A stretch of DNA of 64,000 nt from JAVVHE01 sp038238915 (lineage in GTDB: Bacteria; Pseudomonadota; Alphaproteobacteria; Sphingomonadales; Sphingomonadaceae): assembly GCA_038238915.1 (NCBI GenBank), contig JBBSFH010000012.1, positions 32,167 to 96,166 on the forward strand, written 5' to 3'. Below the pieces are notes generated by a model. It did no database searches, was not told where the DNA came from, and saw only the letters and a program-made list of their open reading frames with translations. The stretch's first letter is position 1; the number at the start of each line of letters is the position of its first letter. Positions 25,180 through 33,360 of the stretch are shown piece by piece. The position numbers were made by a program, and so were the translations under genes.

Positions 25180-26159
25180 GCGCGCGCGGATCGATCCGAA
25201 TCGCGCGCACTGGCGGTCCCGAGGTGATGGAGTGGGCGGCGCTGCCCGAGGGCGGCGCGCCTGGGGATAATGAAATCCTGGTTCGGCAAAGCGCGGTCGG
25301 CCTCAATTTCATCGATGTCTATCATCGGACGGGGCGCTATCCCGTGCCGTTGCCGACCGGCCTCGGGCTAGAGGCAGCGGGCGTGATCGAGGCGGTGGGC
25401 GAGGGCGTGGAGCATCTGCACGTCGGCGACCGTGTGGCATATTGCTGGGGGCCGATCGGTGCCTACGCAACACACCGCACGATTGGCGCAGACATGGTGG
25501 TTCGGCTGCCCGATGCGATTGGCGAGGATGTGGCTGCTGCCGTACTCCTCAAGGGCCTTACAGCGGAATATCTGATCGAACGCTGTGCGAAGGTTCATCC
25601 CGGCTGGTCCGTACTGCTGCATGCTGCAGCCGGTGGCACCGGTTTGATCGCGGCGCAGTGGCTCGCGGCGATCGGGGCGATCGTGATTGGCACGGTCGGT
25701 TCGGCGCCCAAGGCCGAGATCGCGCGTGTGCACGGCTGCGCGCATGTACTGCGCACCGATATCGACGATATCGCGGCGCGCGTGCGCGAGATCACGGGCG
25801 GGGCTGGTGTGCAGGTGGTGCTCGACGGGGTGGGCGCGGCGACATTCGAGGCGTCACTGGCCAGCGTGGCTCGGCGGGGGATGCTGGTGAGCTTCGGCAA
25901 TGCCTCGGGCAACGTGCCGCCGTTCGATCCGGGACGCCTCGCGCGGCAGGGATCGGTGTTCCTGACGCGGCCAACGATGGGTGATTATTATCAAAATATA
26001 GGCGAACGCGAGGCGGGTGCGGCGCGACTGTTCCGCTTGATCAACGATGGCTCGATCAAGGTGCGGATCGATCAGAGTTACGCGCTGGTCGAAGTGGCGC
26101 GCGCGCACGCGGACCTTGAAGCAAGGCGCACAACCGGATCGACGCTGCTGATCGCGTGA
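25176..26159 (+). CDS. NADPH:quinone oxidoreductase (zeta-crystallin type)
   Basis: A 327-residue zinc-free medium-chain dehydrogenase/reductase that transfers electrons from NADPH to quinones or enones. NFIDVYHRTGRYPVPLPTGLGLEAAGVIEAVGEGV is the family N-terminus; VLLHAAAGGTGLIAAQWLAAIGA is the cofactor-binding motif; FEASLASVARRGMLVSFGNASG and a final LEARRTTGSTLL complete it. The ATG at 25176 overlaps the previous stop. It probably protects against reactive quinones and may share a regulator with the upstream hydrolase. Confidence 0.92.
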   Translation: MSARGSIRIARTGGPEVMEWAALPEGGAPGDNEILVRQSAVGLNFIDVYHRTGRYPVPLPTGLGLEAAGVIEAVGEGVEHLHVGDRVAYCWGPIGAYATHRTIGADMVVRLPDAIGEDVAAAVLLKGLTAEYLIERCAKVHPGWSVLLHAAAGGTGLIAAQWLAAIGAIVIGTVGSAPKAEIARVHGCAHVLRTDIDDIAARVREITGGAGVQVVLDGVGAATFEASLASVARRGMLVSFGNASGNVPPFDPGRLARQGSVFLTRPTMGDYYQNIGEREAGAARLFRLINDGSIKVRIDQSYALVEVARAHADLEARRTTGSTLLIA

Positions 26160-26789
26160 TGGCTTAGGCCGCGAACCCTAAGTTTTATCAGAACGTAATC
26201 TTAGTTGGACAATTCAACGCACGTCTTTCACTTATAAGCGGCGGATTATTCAGCTAAGCTGTAGATTGATCACGCTCGATACTATGGTCCTAGTAGCCTT
26301 GGATATGTTTGGGTGTGAGATGTTGGTATCTGCGTCTTTCAAAGCGAGTTGGTATCTCAGAGATTGTCAAGTTTCCTCTTGGCTGTCATTCCATAGCCTA
26401 CACACTATCATCCGGCCATTCCTGCTTATCATATACACGAGGCTATCCCTCACCTTACCCTTACTCTTAGGCGCGCCACACCTCTGGTCATCCGGATACC
26501 CGCTAAATTAATAGGGGTTCTAGCCCGGTCAGATAGATGCGCGGTAACGGGTTTGCGTCGCGGTCCTATGCCAATCTGTATCAAATCAGTCCTTAGGTGT
26601 CCGGCCTCGTCATCGGCCGCTATTCGCCGCTCGCTCGCATATCCGCTTATCCCAACCGCGCCGCCACGCCGTCCAATGCGGACCTTCGCGCCTCCCCTGT
26701 GAGGGTCCTTCAGGACACTCCACAGCGCGCGCCAGCGGATTACCCTCACTTGGCTCCACAATCCCCCGCCGTGCGACTCAGCGGGCCTC
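26160..26789. other. Gene-poor, AT-richer stretch (probable insertion scar)
   Basis: Bases from about 26165 to 26520 are close to 45-50% GC against roughly two-thirds for the surrounding DNA. No convincing reading frame is present on either strand: an 81-codon TTG-initiated frame at 26266 has no recognisable motif. From about 26520 to 26789 the GC content rises again but only fragmentary frames occur. It adjoins the chimeric TIR/resolvase remnant, so I read it as degenerate foreign DNA. Confidence 0.5.
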
Positions 26790-27380
26790 CTAAGCGGTTT
26801 GCTCGCCGTTGGTCCGCACCGCCCCGGCGCAATACCGCTTCACCGTCGCGTCCGACAATTTGAACTGAGCCGCCGTTTGCTTGATGCTCGCCTCGTTCGC
26901 GCGCCACCACGGCCCCGCCGTCGTGCGCCTTGGGACGGCTAGGCTTTCCTTCCCCCGGTGCGTCCGCCCCGTCGCCGCCAATGCCGCCCTAGCCGGCGTG
27001 ATAGCGTTATGAGCAACAAAAGCAGACATGCCAAATTGGCTCATATTGGGCTTTATTGCAGCGGTATCTTCTTCGGTGGAGCTGATATGTGAAATGAATA
27101 CTTTAAGCTGACCTACTTTCCAGTATGAAAGCTCTTGAGGACCCTGCGCAAGATCGTGATCGAATTGCACTCCGCAGTGTAGGCCTAATTCTATCAATTC
27201 ATCATTAGTTGCCTCTCCGACCATAGCTATGACGTAACTGCCATTGCCGCCCGACCATTCGTCTTTGATTGGAAGGCCAAACTGCTTGAGAGTTAAATCG
27301 ATGACAGCCCAGTCTTTTTGACTCAAGTGATCAGAAATCTCTTGGATAACCTTGACCCGGCGCGACTTCGACAGCTCCAT
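26790..27380 (-). pseudogene. Chimeric remnant: AbiJ-like N-domain plus truncated TIR domain fused to resolvase C-terminus
   Basis: A 196-codon frame in two unrelated parts. Residues 1-127 read like TIR-domain defence proteins with an AbiJ-type N-terminal domain: LTLKQFGLPIKDEW, YVIAMVGEATNDELIELGLHCG, then LKVFISHISS and FGMSAFVAHNAI, the first strand and helix of a TIR fold. The TIR stops there, before its catalytic Glu region, and from about base 27000 sequence switches to the tail of a serine recombinase: GRTHRGKE ... WWRANEASIKQTAAQFKLSDATVKRYC, a helix-turn-helix ending of resolvases. The resolvase part itself appears frame-damaged. The gene is lower in GC than its flanks. It is almost surely non-functional as a defence protein. 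Confidence 0.7.
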
Positions 27381-27656
27381 GCCGTCGCTGTAGCCGAACG
27401 ATGACGCTTGTACATCAATTCGTTCAGTTGGGGCGCGGGCGGCTCGTGATGAGCCTCCTTCGTCGCGTCCGCGCCAGTCGGCTAGACGCGTGAAGCGCGA
27501 CGATATTGGCAGCCCCCCCGTTCTGCTACACCGGGGAGATACACAAGCCGCGGCGCCCTCCCAAAACGGCTGATTTCCTGCGATTTTGAGGTGTGCTATC
27601 CGGCTCCGACACCCGGCACCATCCCACCCCGTCGCAGCTTCGTTTCACCGTCATCG

Positions 27657-29645
27657 CTAGCCTGCAACCTCGGACAAATGGTCGAAGCGCGCCGCGTAAT
27701 GCGCCATGCCTTGGCTCATCGATCTCAGCTCGGCCTCGAAGCCGTGCAACTCGGCTTGGGGGAGCATCATCTCGATCACATCCCACCGCGACCAGCCCTC
27801 GACGGGTGTGAGGCCCAGCATCTGACCGCGTCTGCTCGCCACGGCCGACGTGATCCGCGAGGTCGCGCTGCCGGGGGCGTGGATCGTCATATGGGCGATC
27901 GGTTCGAGTACGACGGGCGTGGCCGCTGCCAATGCGTCGGCCATGGCGATCCGTCCTGCGGTGCGGAAGGCAAGCTCCGAGCTGTCGACGCTGTGGTAGG
28001 AGCCATCGACGAGCGCCACGGCGACATCGACTACCGGGAAGCCATGCGGTCCCCTGACCATCGCATCCTGGACGCCCTGCTCGACCGCCGGGATCCATTG
28101 TTTTGGTACCACGCCGCCCGCGATCCGGTTTTCGAAGCGGAAGCCTTCGCCGCGTTTTAGCGGGCGGATCTCGATCACCACGTCACCGAACTGGCCATGG
28201 CCGCCGGACTGCTTCTTGTGGCGCCCGTGCTGGCTCGCCGAGGTGCGAATCGTTTCCTTGTAGGCAACCGCAGGCGGCCGGGTCGACACCGCGACGCCGT
28301 AGCGCCGCTTCAGCCGGGCGAGCGTCACCGCGAGATGCTCGTCGTTCAACCCGTGCAGCAGCATCTCGTGGCTCGCCGCGTCCTGACCCCAGCGCAGCGC
28401 GCGGTCCTCCTCGACCAGCCGGGCGAGCGCGCTCGACAGGCGCACCTCGTCCTTGTGATCGGTGACCGCGATCACGATCGCGCAGTTGGCGACGGGCGTG
28501 TTTCGCGGCGTGGCGGCCGGTGGAGCCCGTCCGCCGGTCCCCATCAGGTCGCCCGCGTTCAGGCCGTCGGTCTTGGCGATACCCACCACATCGCCGGGTT
28601 CGGCGCGCGCGACCTTGATCGTAGCGGCCCCTTGCAACGCGAACAGCGCGCCCGCGCGTGTCGTCTTGCCGTCCGCGCTCGAGAGTTCGGCACCGTCCGA
28701 GAGCGGTTTGTTGAACACGCGCGCGAGCGCCAGCCTTCCTATCGCACTCGCGTGCGAGACCTTGAACACCTGCGCGGCCCCCCCCTCGATTCCAAGCCTC
28801 GCCGCAGTGCTCGACGCCACCGGCGTATCGTGGCGCAGCATCTTGAGCAGTCGTCGAATGCCGAAGCCGTTCAACGCCGAGCCGAACAACACCGGCACGA
28901 CCAGTCCCGCAGCCGTCTCGCGCGCCAGATCGGCAAAGATCGTATCGAGGCTGGGCACCTCGTCCGAAACGAGCTGCTCCAGCAGCGCGTCATCGTGATC
29001 CGCGAGCTGTTCGAGCATGTGGAAGCGCGCGGCGGACTTGTCCTCGCGCAGATGGTGGGCGAGCGGCACCTGCTCCGAGCGTTTGCCGGGCTGGTAATGA
29101 TAGGCGCGATCCAGCGCGAGATCGACGAAGCCGGCAACCCGCTCGCCCGCGCGAATCGGGATCTGGCGCGCGACCAGCGCCGCAGCACTCATCGGCTGGA
29201 GCGCCGCGAGCAGGTCTTCGATGCTGCCGCGCGCCGAATCGATCTTGTTGACGAAGAGTGCGTGGGGCATCCGCATCGCTTCGAGCAGCCGCAGTGTTGG
29301 CTCGACGAGCGGCGCGCGGCCCGGATCGGGATCGACCACCACCAGCGCGAGATCCGCGACGCCGAGCGCCATCTCTGCGTCCGCCGCGAAGCCCGTGGAG
29401 CCCGGCACGTCGAGCAACGCGTAGCGATCGCCCATCCATTCCAGGCGCGATAGGCTGAGCTCGGTTGAACCACCGCGCGCGCGCGCTTCCGGGCTGGCGT
29501 CGCCCACGGTGGTGCCCGCACCGACCGCGCCGAGGCGGGGGATAGCGCCTGCGGCGAACAGCAGGGCTTCGGCCAGGCTGGTCTTTCCCGCGCCGGCCGG
29601 TCCGACAAGCGCGACCGCTCTGGGGCCGTGGGCGACGTTGGTCAC
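27657..29645 (-). CDS. EF-G-like translational GTPase (second, atypical type)
   Basis: A 662-residue translation-factor-like GTPase. The G domain has GPAGAGKTSLAEALL (P-loop), DVPGSTGF where canonical EF-G has DTPGHVDF, and VNKIDSARG (NKxD). Domains II to V follow: KTTRAGALFALQGA, the domain IV QSGGHGQFGDVVIEIRPLKRGEGF and the EF-G C-domain MTIHAPGSATSRITSAVASRRGQMLG. The start is GTG at 29645. Switch sequences differ from the main FusA, so it is likely a paralog such as EF-G2/LepA-like rather than the essential elongation factor. It is monocistronic. Confidence 0.88.
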   Translation of the reverse strand: MTNVAHGPRAVALVGPAGAGKTSLAEALLFAAGAIPRLGAVGAGTTVGDASPEARARGGSTELSLSRLEWMGDRYALLDVPGSTGFAADAEMALGVADLALVVVDPDPGRAPLVEPTLRLLEAMRMPHALFVNKIDSARGSIEDLLAALQPMSAAALVARQIPIRAGERVAGFVDLALDRAYHYQPGKRSEQVPLAHHLREDKSAARFHMLEQLADHDDALLEQLVSDEVPSLDTIFADLARETAAGLVVPVLFGSALNGFGIRRLLKMLRHDTPVASSTAARLGIEGGAAQVFKVSHASAIGRLALARVFNKPLSDGAELSSADGKTTRAGALFALQGAATIKVARAEPGDVVGIAKTDGLNAGDLMGTGGRAPPAATPRNTPVANCAIVIAVTDHKDEVRLSSALARLVEEDRALRWGQDAASHEMLLHGLNDEHLAVTLARLKRRYGVAVSTRPPAVAYKETIRTSASQHGRHKKQSGGHGQFGDVVIEIRPLKRGEGFRFENRIAGGVVPKQWIPAVEQGVQDAMVRGPHGFPVVDVAVALVDGSYHSVDSSELAFRTAGRIAMADALAAATPVVLEPIAHMTIHAPGSATSRITSAVASRRGQMLGLTPVEGWSRWDVIEMMLPQAELHGFEAELRSMSQGMAHYAARFDHLSEVAG

Positions 29646-29866
29646 GCGTGCTCTCCTCCCGTTGGCCCCGCCTTTACCTTGGAAGCGGGACTTCTGGTCT
29701 GGGAGGTTCGTCCGATGCGCACGATAGCGCAAGATCAGCGGGCATGGCTTCGATGCGTCAGCCGACTGGAGTAAGGCGACGACAGGTCGAAAGTCCCCCA
29801 TTTGATTTTGTCGGCCCGGAACGGACCTCGTTTCGCGTTGGCCCGATTAACGGGAGCGCCGACAGA

Positions 29867-30649
29867 CTAAGACCGAAGGCCGAGTATCTGCGTCCAGGCA
29901 TTTGCACCCGCGCCGCCGTCGACCGCGATATCGGACCCGTTGATCCAGTTTGCGTCGGGCGTGCACAGAAAGGCGATCACCGGCGCGATCTCGTGCGGCT
30001 CGCCCGCGCGCAGATGCTTCAGATCCTCCTCGACGCGGGGGCCCAGCGTGGCGATGAAATCGGGCAGGATCGGTGTGGCGACCGGCCCGGGCGACACGCT
30101 GACGATGCGGATGCCGCGCGCGCGCCAGGCGGCGCAGCTCGCGGTGGTCCATGCGATCAGCAGTTCCTTGGAAAGGTGGTAGGACGGCGCGCCATCCAAT
30201 GGCTGCGTCTCGATCCAGGCATCGGCGGAGCGAAGATCGAGCGCGAGCGCTTCGTTGAGCTGCGCGGGATCGGATCGCCACTGCAGTCCGGCGAGGCTGG
30301 CAACATTGATGATCGATGCGCCGGGGGTGAGACGATCGGCGAGCCGGTTGGTGAAGTGGCGCAGGCCGAAGAAATTGACGGTGAGGACAGCGTGTTTGTT
30401 CGCGGTGGGGGGAAGGCCAGCGATGTTGCACAGGATATCGAGCGGTTGAGTGAGCGCGGCCGTGCAGGAGTCGATCGAAGCGGGGTCGGCGAGATCGATT
30501 GGGTAGAAGGCGTGAACGGGATAATCGGGGGCGCGACGATCGAAGCCGACGATCTTCGCACCGCGCTGGGCGAGCAGTCTGGCGGTGGCGGCACCGATGC
30601 CCGAAGCGAGGCCCGTGACACCAATGGTCTTGCCGTTCAAATCCGACAT
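29867..30649 (-). CDS. SDR oxidoreductase, coniferyl-alcohol/3-alpha-hydroxysteroid dehydrogenase-like
   Basis: A 260-residue NAD(P)-dependent short-chain dehydrogenase. It has TGLASGIGAATARLLAQRGA (cofactor loop), NIAG where NNAG is usual, IINVASLAG and SYHLSKELL (Tyr/Lys). The short central region with GLQW and the PGPVATPILPDF loop resemble the coniferyl-alcohol dehydrogenase and 3-alpha-hydroxysteroid dehydrogenase subgroup. The start at 30649 excludes a non-homologous leader. It follows the TonB receptor by 35 bases on the same strand and so probably shares the sigma-54 promoter at 33213; in context it would oxidise an aromatic or cyclic alcohol. Confidence 0.85.
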   Translation of the reverse strand: MSDLNGKTIGVTGLASGIGAATARLLAQRGAKIVGFDRRAPDYPVHAFYPIDLADPASIDSCTAALTQPLDILCNIAGLPPTANKHAVLTVNFFGLRHFTNRLADRLTPGASIINVASLAGLQWRSDPAQLNEALALDLRSADAWIETQPLDGAPSYHLSKELLIAWTTASCAAWRARGIRIVSVSPGPVATPILPDFIATLGPRVEEDLKHLRAGEPHEIAPVIAFLCTPDANWINGSDIAVDGGAGANAWTQILGLRS

Positions 30650-30684
30650 TGTTCCAGTCCTTCGTATGCTGGGAGCGGCAGGGG

Positions 30685-33171
30685 CTAGAACTTGAACCCG
30701 GCGCGCAGATACCATTCGCGCGGGCGGTTGATCGTGCCGCCGATGTAGCCGATCCCCGCCTGGTTCTGGCCCGAGACGAAGTAGCGCTCGTCGGTCAGGT
30801 TGGTGACGCCAACGTCCAGATGCCAGATATCAGACGCATTGTGATAGGAGAGCAGCGCGCCGATGACGTCGGTAATTGGCGTGATCAATTGCGGCGTGTT
30901 CTCACCGTCGCGCGCGATACTGCTACGGTGCGCGTAATCGCCGTGGAAGACGATCGCGGCGTTCGACGGCAGCCGATACTCGTAATCGATGTTCATCGAG
31001 GCGGCGAACTTGGGCGTATTGACGAACTGGTTGCCAAGCGTGGTTCCCACATTTTTCTGCGTATATTTGGCGTCGATGTATCCAAGCGTGCTGCTGATCG
31101 TCAGACCATGGCCTGCGGCGAAGACCAGCTCGCCCTCTATGCCCTTGATTTCGGACTGCGCAGCGTTGAGCGTCACCGGGGAGACACCCTGCTGCACCGT
31201 CACCTGCAGATCGCGGTAATCGGTATAGAAGGCAGCAATATTTGCCTGCAGCTTGCGATCGAACAACTGGCTTTTGACGCCAAGCTCGTAGGTGTTCGCC
31301 TTCTCGGGATTGAAGGTCGGCGCGGCGAGGATCGGCGTCGTGGCGCGCGTGGTGAAGCCACCCGCCTTATAACCCTGGCTGAAGGTGAAGTAGGTGAGCG
31401 TCTGCGGCAGAAGCTGATAGTTGATGCCCGCCTTGAACGAGACATCGTTGAACTTGAGCGTGTTATCGGTCTGCGGGAAATACAGCGTCGAATCGGTGTT
31501 GTCGGGATGCAGCGCCAGCGGATAGCCGAGCTTGTTGGCGAGGCTGTTCAGATCGCGCTGGCCACCCTTGAAGTATTTCTCGTCTCGCGTGTAGCGAACG
31601 CCCACCGTGATACCGAGCTTTTCGGTCAGGTGAAACTCCTGCTGCGTGAAAGCGGCGTAGCTGTCGGTCTTGAAGCGATTGGGGCCGTAGATCTGGAGCA
31701 GACCACCCGCGAAATTGACCTCGTCAGTCAGGTTGCCCTGTTCGTGGAAATAATAGATGCCCACCACGCTCTTGAGTCGATTGTCGAGGAAGGAGCCGAT
31801 CGCCTGCAGTTCCTGGCTGAACTGCCACTGCGTCATGATGAACGCGTGATCGCCGATCGGCAGCGGCGAGCCATCAACGTCGAGCGCGAAGCGCGAATCG
31901 AGGTTGCGGTAGGCGGTGATCGATTTCAGGCTGAGATCGCGGCTGATGCGCGCGTCGATCGTGCCCGAGATGCCGTAGGTGTTGACCTTGGAGTAGCCCG
32001 CGCCGGTGCTGTACGAGGTATCGCGCTGCGTGGGGACGAAGCGGTTGTCGAACGGCAGGTGGGCATTGCCCGGATCGCCGAAGTTGATGCCGCCCAGGGG
32101 GGGCAGGATTTCATGCGGGATAACGGTGTTCTTGGGCAGCGGCAGGCCGCGCGGGCTGTTGCACAATGTCCCGAGCGGCGTGGTGGCGAGCACGGCGGCG
32201 GGCGTGGAAATGCACGCGTTGTAGACGTCCTTCAGCCCTGGCTCGGTGGTGATGAGCTGGCTCGGCGTGCCCTGATCGTTCGAGCGCATGTAATCGCCAA
32301 CCAGGCGGAAGGTCACGTCCGGGGTGACGTTCCACTTGATCTTGCCGCGCAGGTTCTGCGTATCGTTGCCGCCCGCGCTGTCATACGTGGTGGGATCGGG
32401 GCGGACGAAGCGGCCGACATCGGTCTGGTAGGTGCCCGGATATTTGAGGAAGTGGAAAAAGCCGTCGCGCGACTTGGATGAAAAACTGGCCTGCGCGTAG
32501 AGCTTGTCATCGATCAGCGGCAGGTCGACCGTCCCCGAGACGTCGACGCGGTTGAAGCGCCCGTAGACGACCTCGCCGCGTCCCGCGAATTTGGTGCCCG
32601 GATCGCGCGTGACGACGCTGATCGCGCCGCCGATGGTGTTGCGGCCGAAGAGCGTGCCCTGCGGGCCTTTCAGGATTTCGACGTGATCCAGGTCGAGCAG
32701 ATCGACCACCGCGCCGACCGTGCGCGCGAAATAGACACCATCGACATAGACGCCGACGCCGGGATCGAGGTTGAAGGCAAAATCATTCTGACCGATACCG
32801 CGCACATAGGCGCTCAAGACCTGCGTCGAGCCGCTGAACGGCGACGTGCCGACGATCTCGACCGAGGGCGCGAACTTGCCGAGCGTCGAGATGTCGGTGA
32901 TGCCCTTGCGCTGCAAGGTCTCGGTGGTGAAGGCGGTGATCGCGATCGGAACCTTCTGCAGATTCTCCGAACGCTTCTGCGCGGTGACGACGATTTCCTC
33001 GATACCGCCCCCGGCCGTCTGCGGCGACGCGACGGTACCGACGGGGGAGTTCTGCGAGGGTGGCGCACTTGGCGCGGCAACCTGCGCCAGCACCGGGCGA
33101 GCAGCTAGCAGCGAGGCTCCGCAAAGCGCGGCGGCGCGCAGCGCGCGCACGTGGTTCGTTGTATCCGTCAT
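30685..33171 (-). CDS. TonB-dependent outer membrane receptor
   Basis: An 828-residue outer membrane transporter. A signal peptide (AALCGASLLAARPVLAQ) is followed by a plug domain: EEIVVTAQKRSENLQKVPIAITAF, DISTLGKFAPSVEI and KGPQGTLFGRNTIGGAISVVT. A long beta-barrel follows with many alternating hydrophobic strands and ends in an aromatic residue (LRAGFKF). The IEEIVVTAQKR box is typical of sphingomonad receptors, which import a wide range of molecules, not only iron chelates. Position next to an aromatic-sensing regulator and two dehydrogenases argues for an aromatic ligand. AGGGGAG-type ribosome-binding sequence precedes the ATG. Confidence 0.94.
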   Translation of the reverse strand: MTDTTNHVRALRAAALCGASLLAARPVLAQVAAPSAPPSQNSPVGTVASPQTAGGGIEEIVVTAQKRSENLQKVPIAITAFTTETLQRKGITDISTLGKFAPSVEIVGTSPFSGSTQVLSAYVRGIGQNDFAFNLDPGVGVYVDGVYFARTVGAVVDLLDLDHVEILKGPQGTLFGRNTIGGAISVVTRDPGTKFAGRGEVVYGRFNRVDVSGTVDLPLIDDKLYAQASFSSKSRDGFFHFLKYPGTYQTDVGRFVRPDPTTYDSAGGNDTQNLRGKIKWNVTPDVTFRLVGDYMRSNDQGTPSQLITTEPGLKDVYNACISTPAAVLATTPLGTLCNSPRGLPLPKNTVIPHEILPPLGGINFGDPGNAHLPFDNRFVPTQRDTSYSTGAGYSKVNTYGISGTIDARISRDLSLKSITAYRNLDSRFALDVDGSPLPIGDHAFIMTQWQFSQELQAIGSFLDNRLKSVVGIYYFHEQGNLTDEVNFAGGLLQIYGPNRFKTDSYAAFTQQEFHLTEKLGITVGVRYTRDEKYFKGGQRDLNSLANKLGYPLALHPDNTDSTLYFPQTDNTLKFNDVSFKAGINYQLLPQTLTYFTFSQGYKAGGFTTRATTPILAAPTFNPEKANTYELGVKSQLFDRKLQANIAAFYTDYRDLQVTVQQGVSPVTLNAAQSEIKGIEGELVFAAGHGLTISSTLGYIDAKYTQKNVGTTLGNQFVNTPKFAASMNIDYEYRLPSNAAIVFHGDYAHRSSIARDGENTPQLITPITDVIGALLSYHNASDIWHLDVGVTNLTDERYFVSGQNQAGIGYIGGTINRPREWYLRAGFKF

Positions 33172-33212
33172 GACATCTCCCCAACATAGCCTCTACGGGC
33201 TCACCCCTGCCT

Positions 33213-33229
33213 AGCAGGAAGCATGCCAA
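33213..33229 (-). promoter_or_regulatory. Putative sigma-54 (-24/-12) promoter for the TonB receptor operon
   Basis: On the minus strand TTGGCATGCTTCCTGCT matches YTGGCACGRNNNTTGCW with the invariant GG and GC at the right 10-base separation and only three weaker positions changed. The predicted start lies near 33202, about 30 bases before the receptor ATG. The sigma-54 activator gene begins 130 bases away, divergently. Confidence 0.65.
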
Positions 33230-33360
33230 CTGATCTTTTTGGGGCAAGTCACTCGTGCCAAACCAAAGGGACAGGTGGGTATTGCGTGATTTTAGACAGC
33301 ATGCTCGCCGATCCATTGCGCAGCCGTCGGAAATCCCGCACCCTTGCGATCGGAGGACCA

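Noticed and set aside
26266..26511. 81-codon frame beginning with TTG in the AT-rich stretch
   Set aside because: It has no ribosome-binding site, its residue use is random-looking and hydrophobic only through AT bias, and nothing in it matches a known family.
33243..33261. A second TTGGCACG...TTGC minus-strand match in front of the TonB receptor
   Set aside because: The GG and GC elements are 14 bases apart rather than the 12 required for sigma-54, so it is unlikely to be a promoter.
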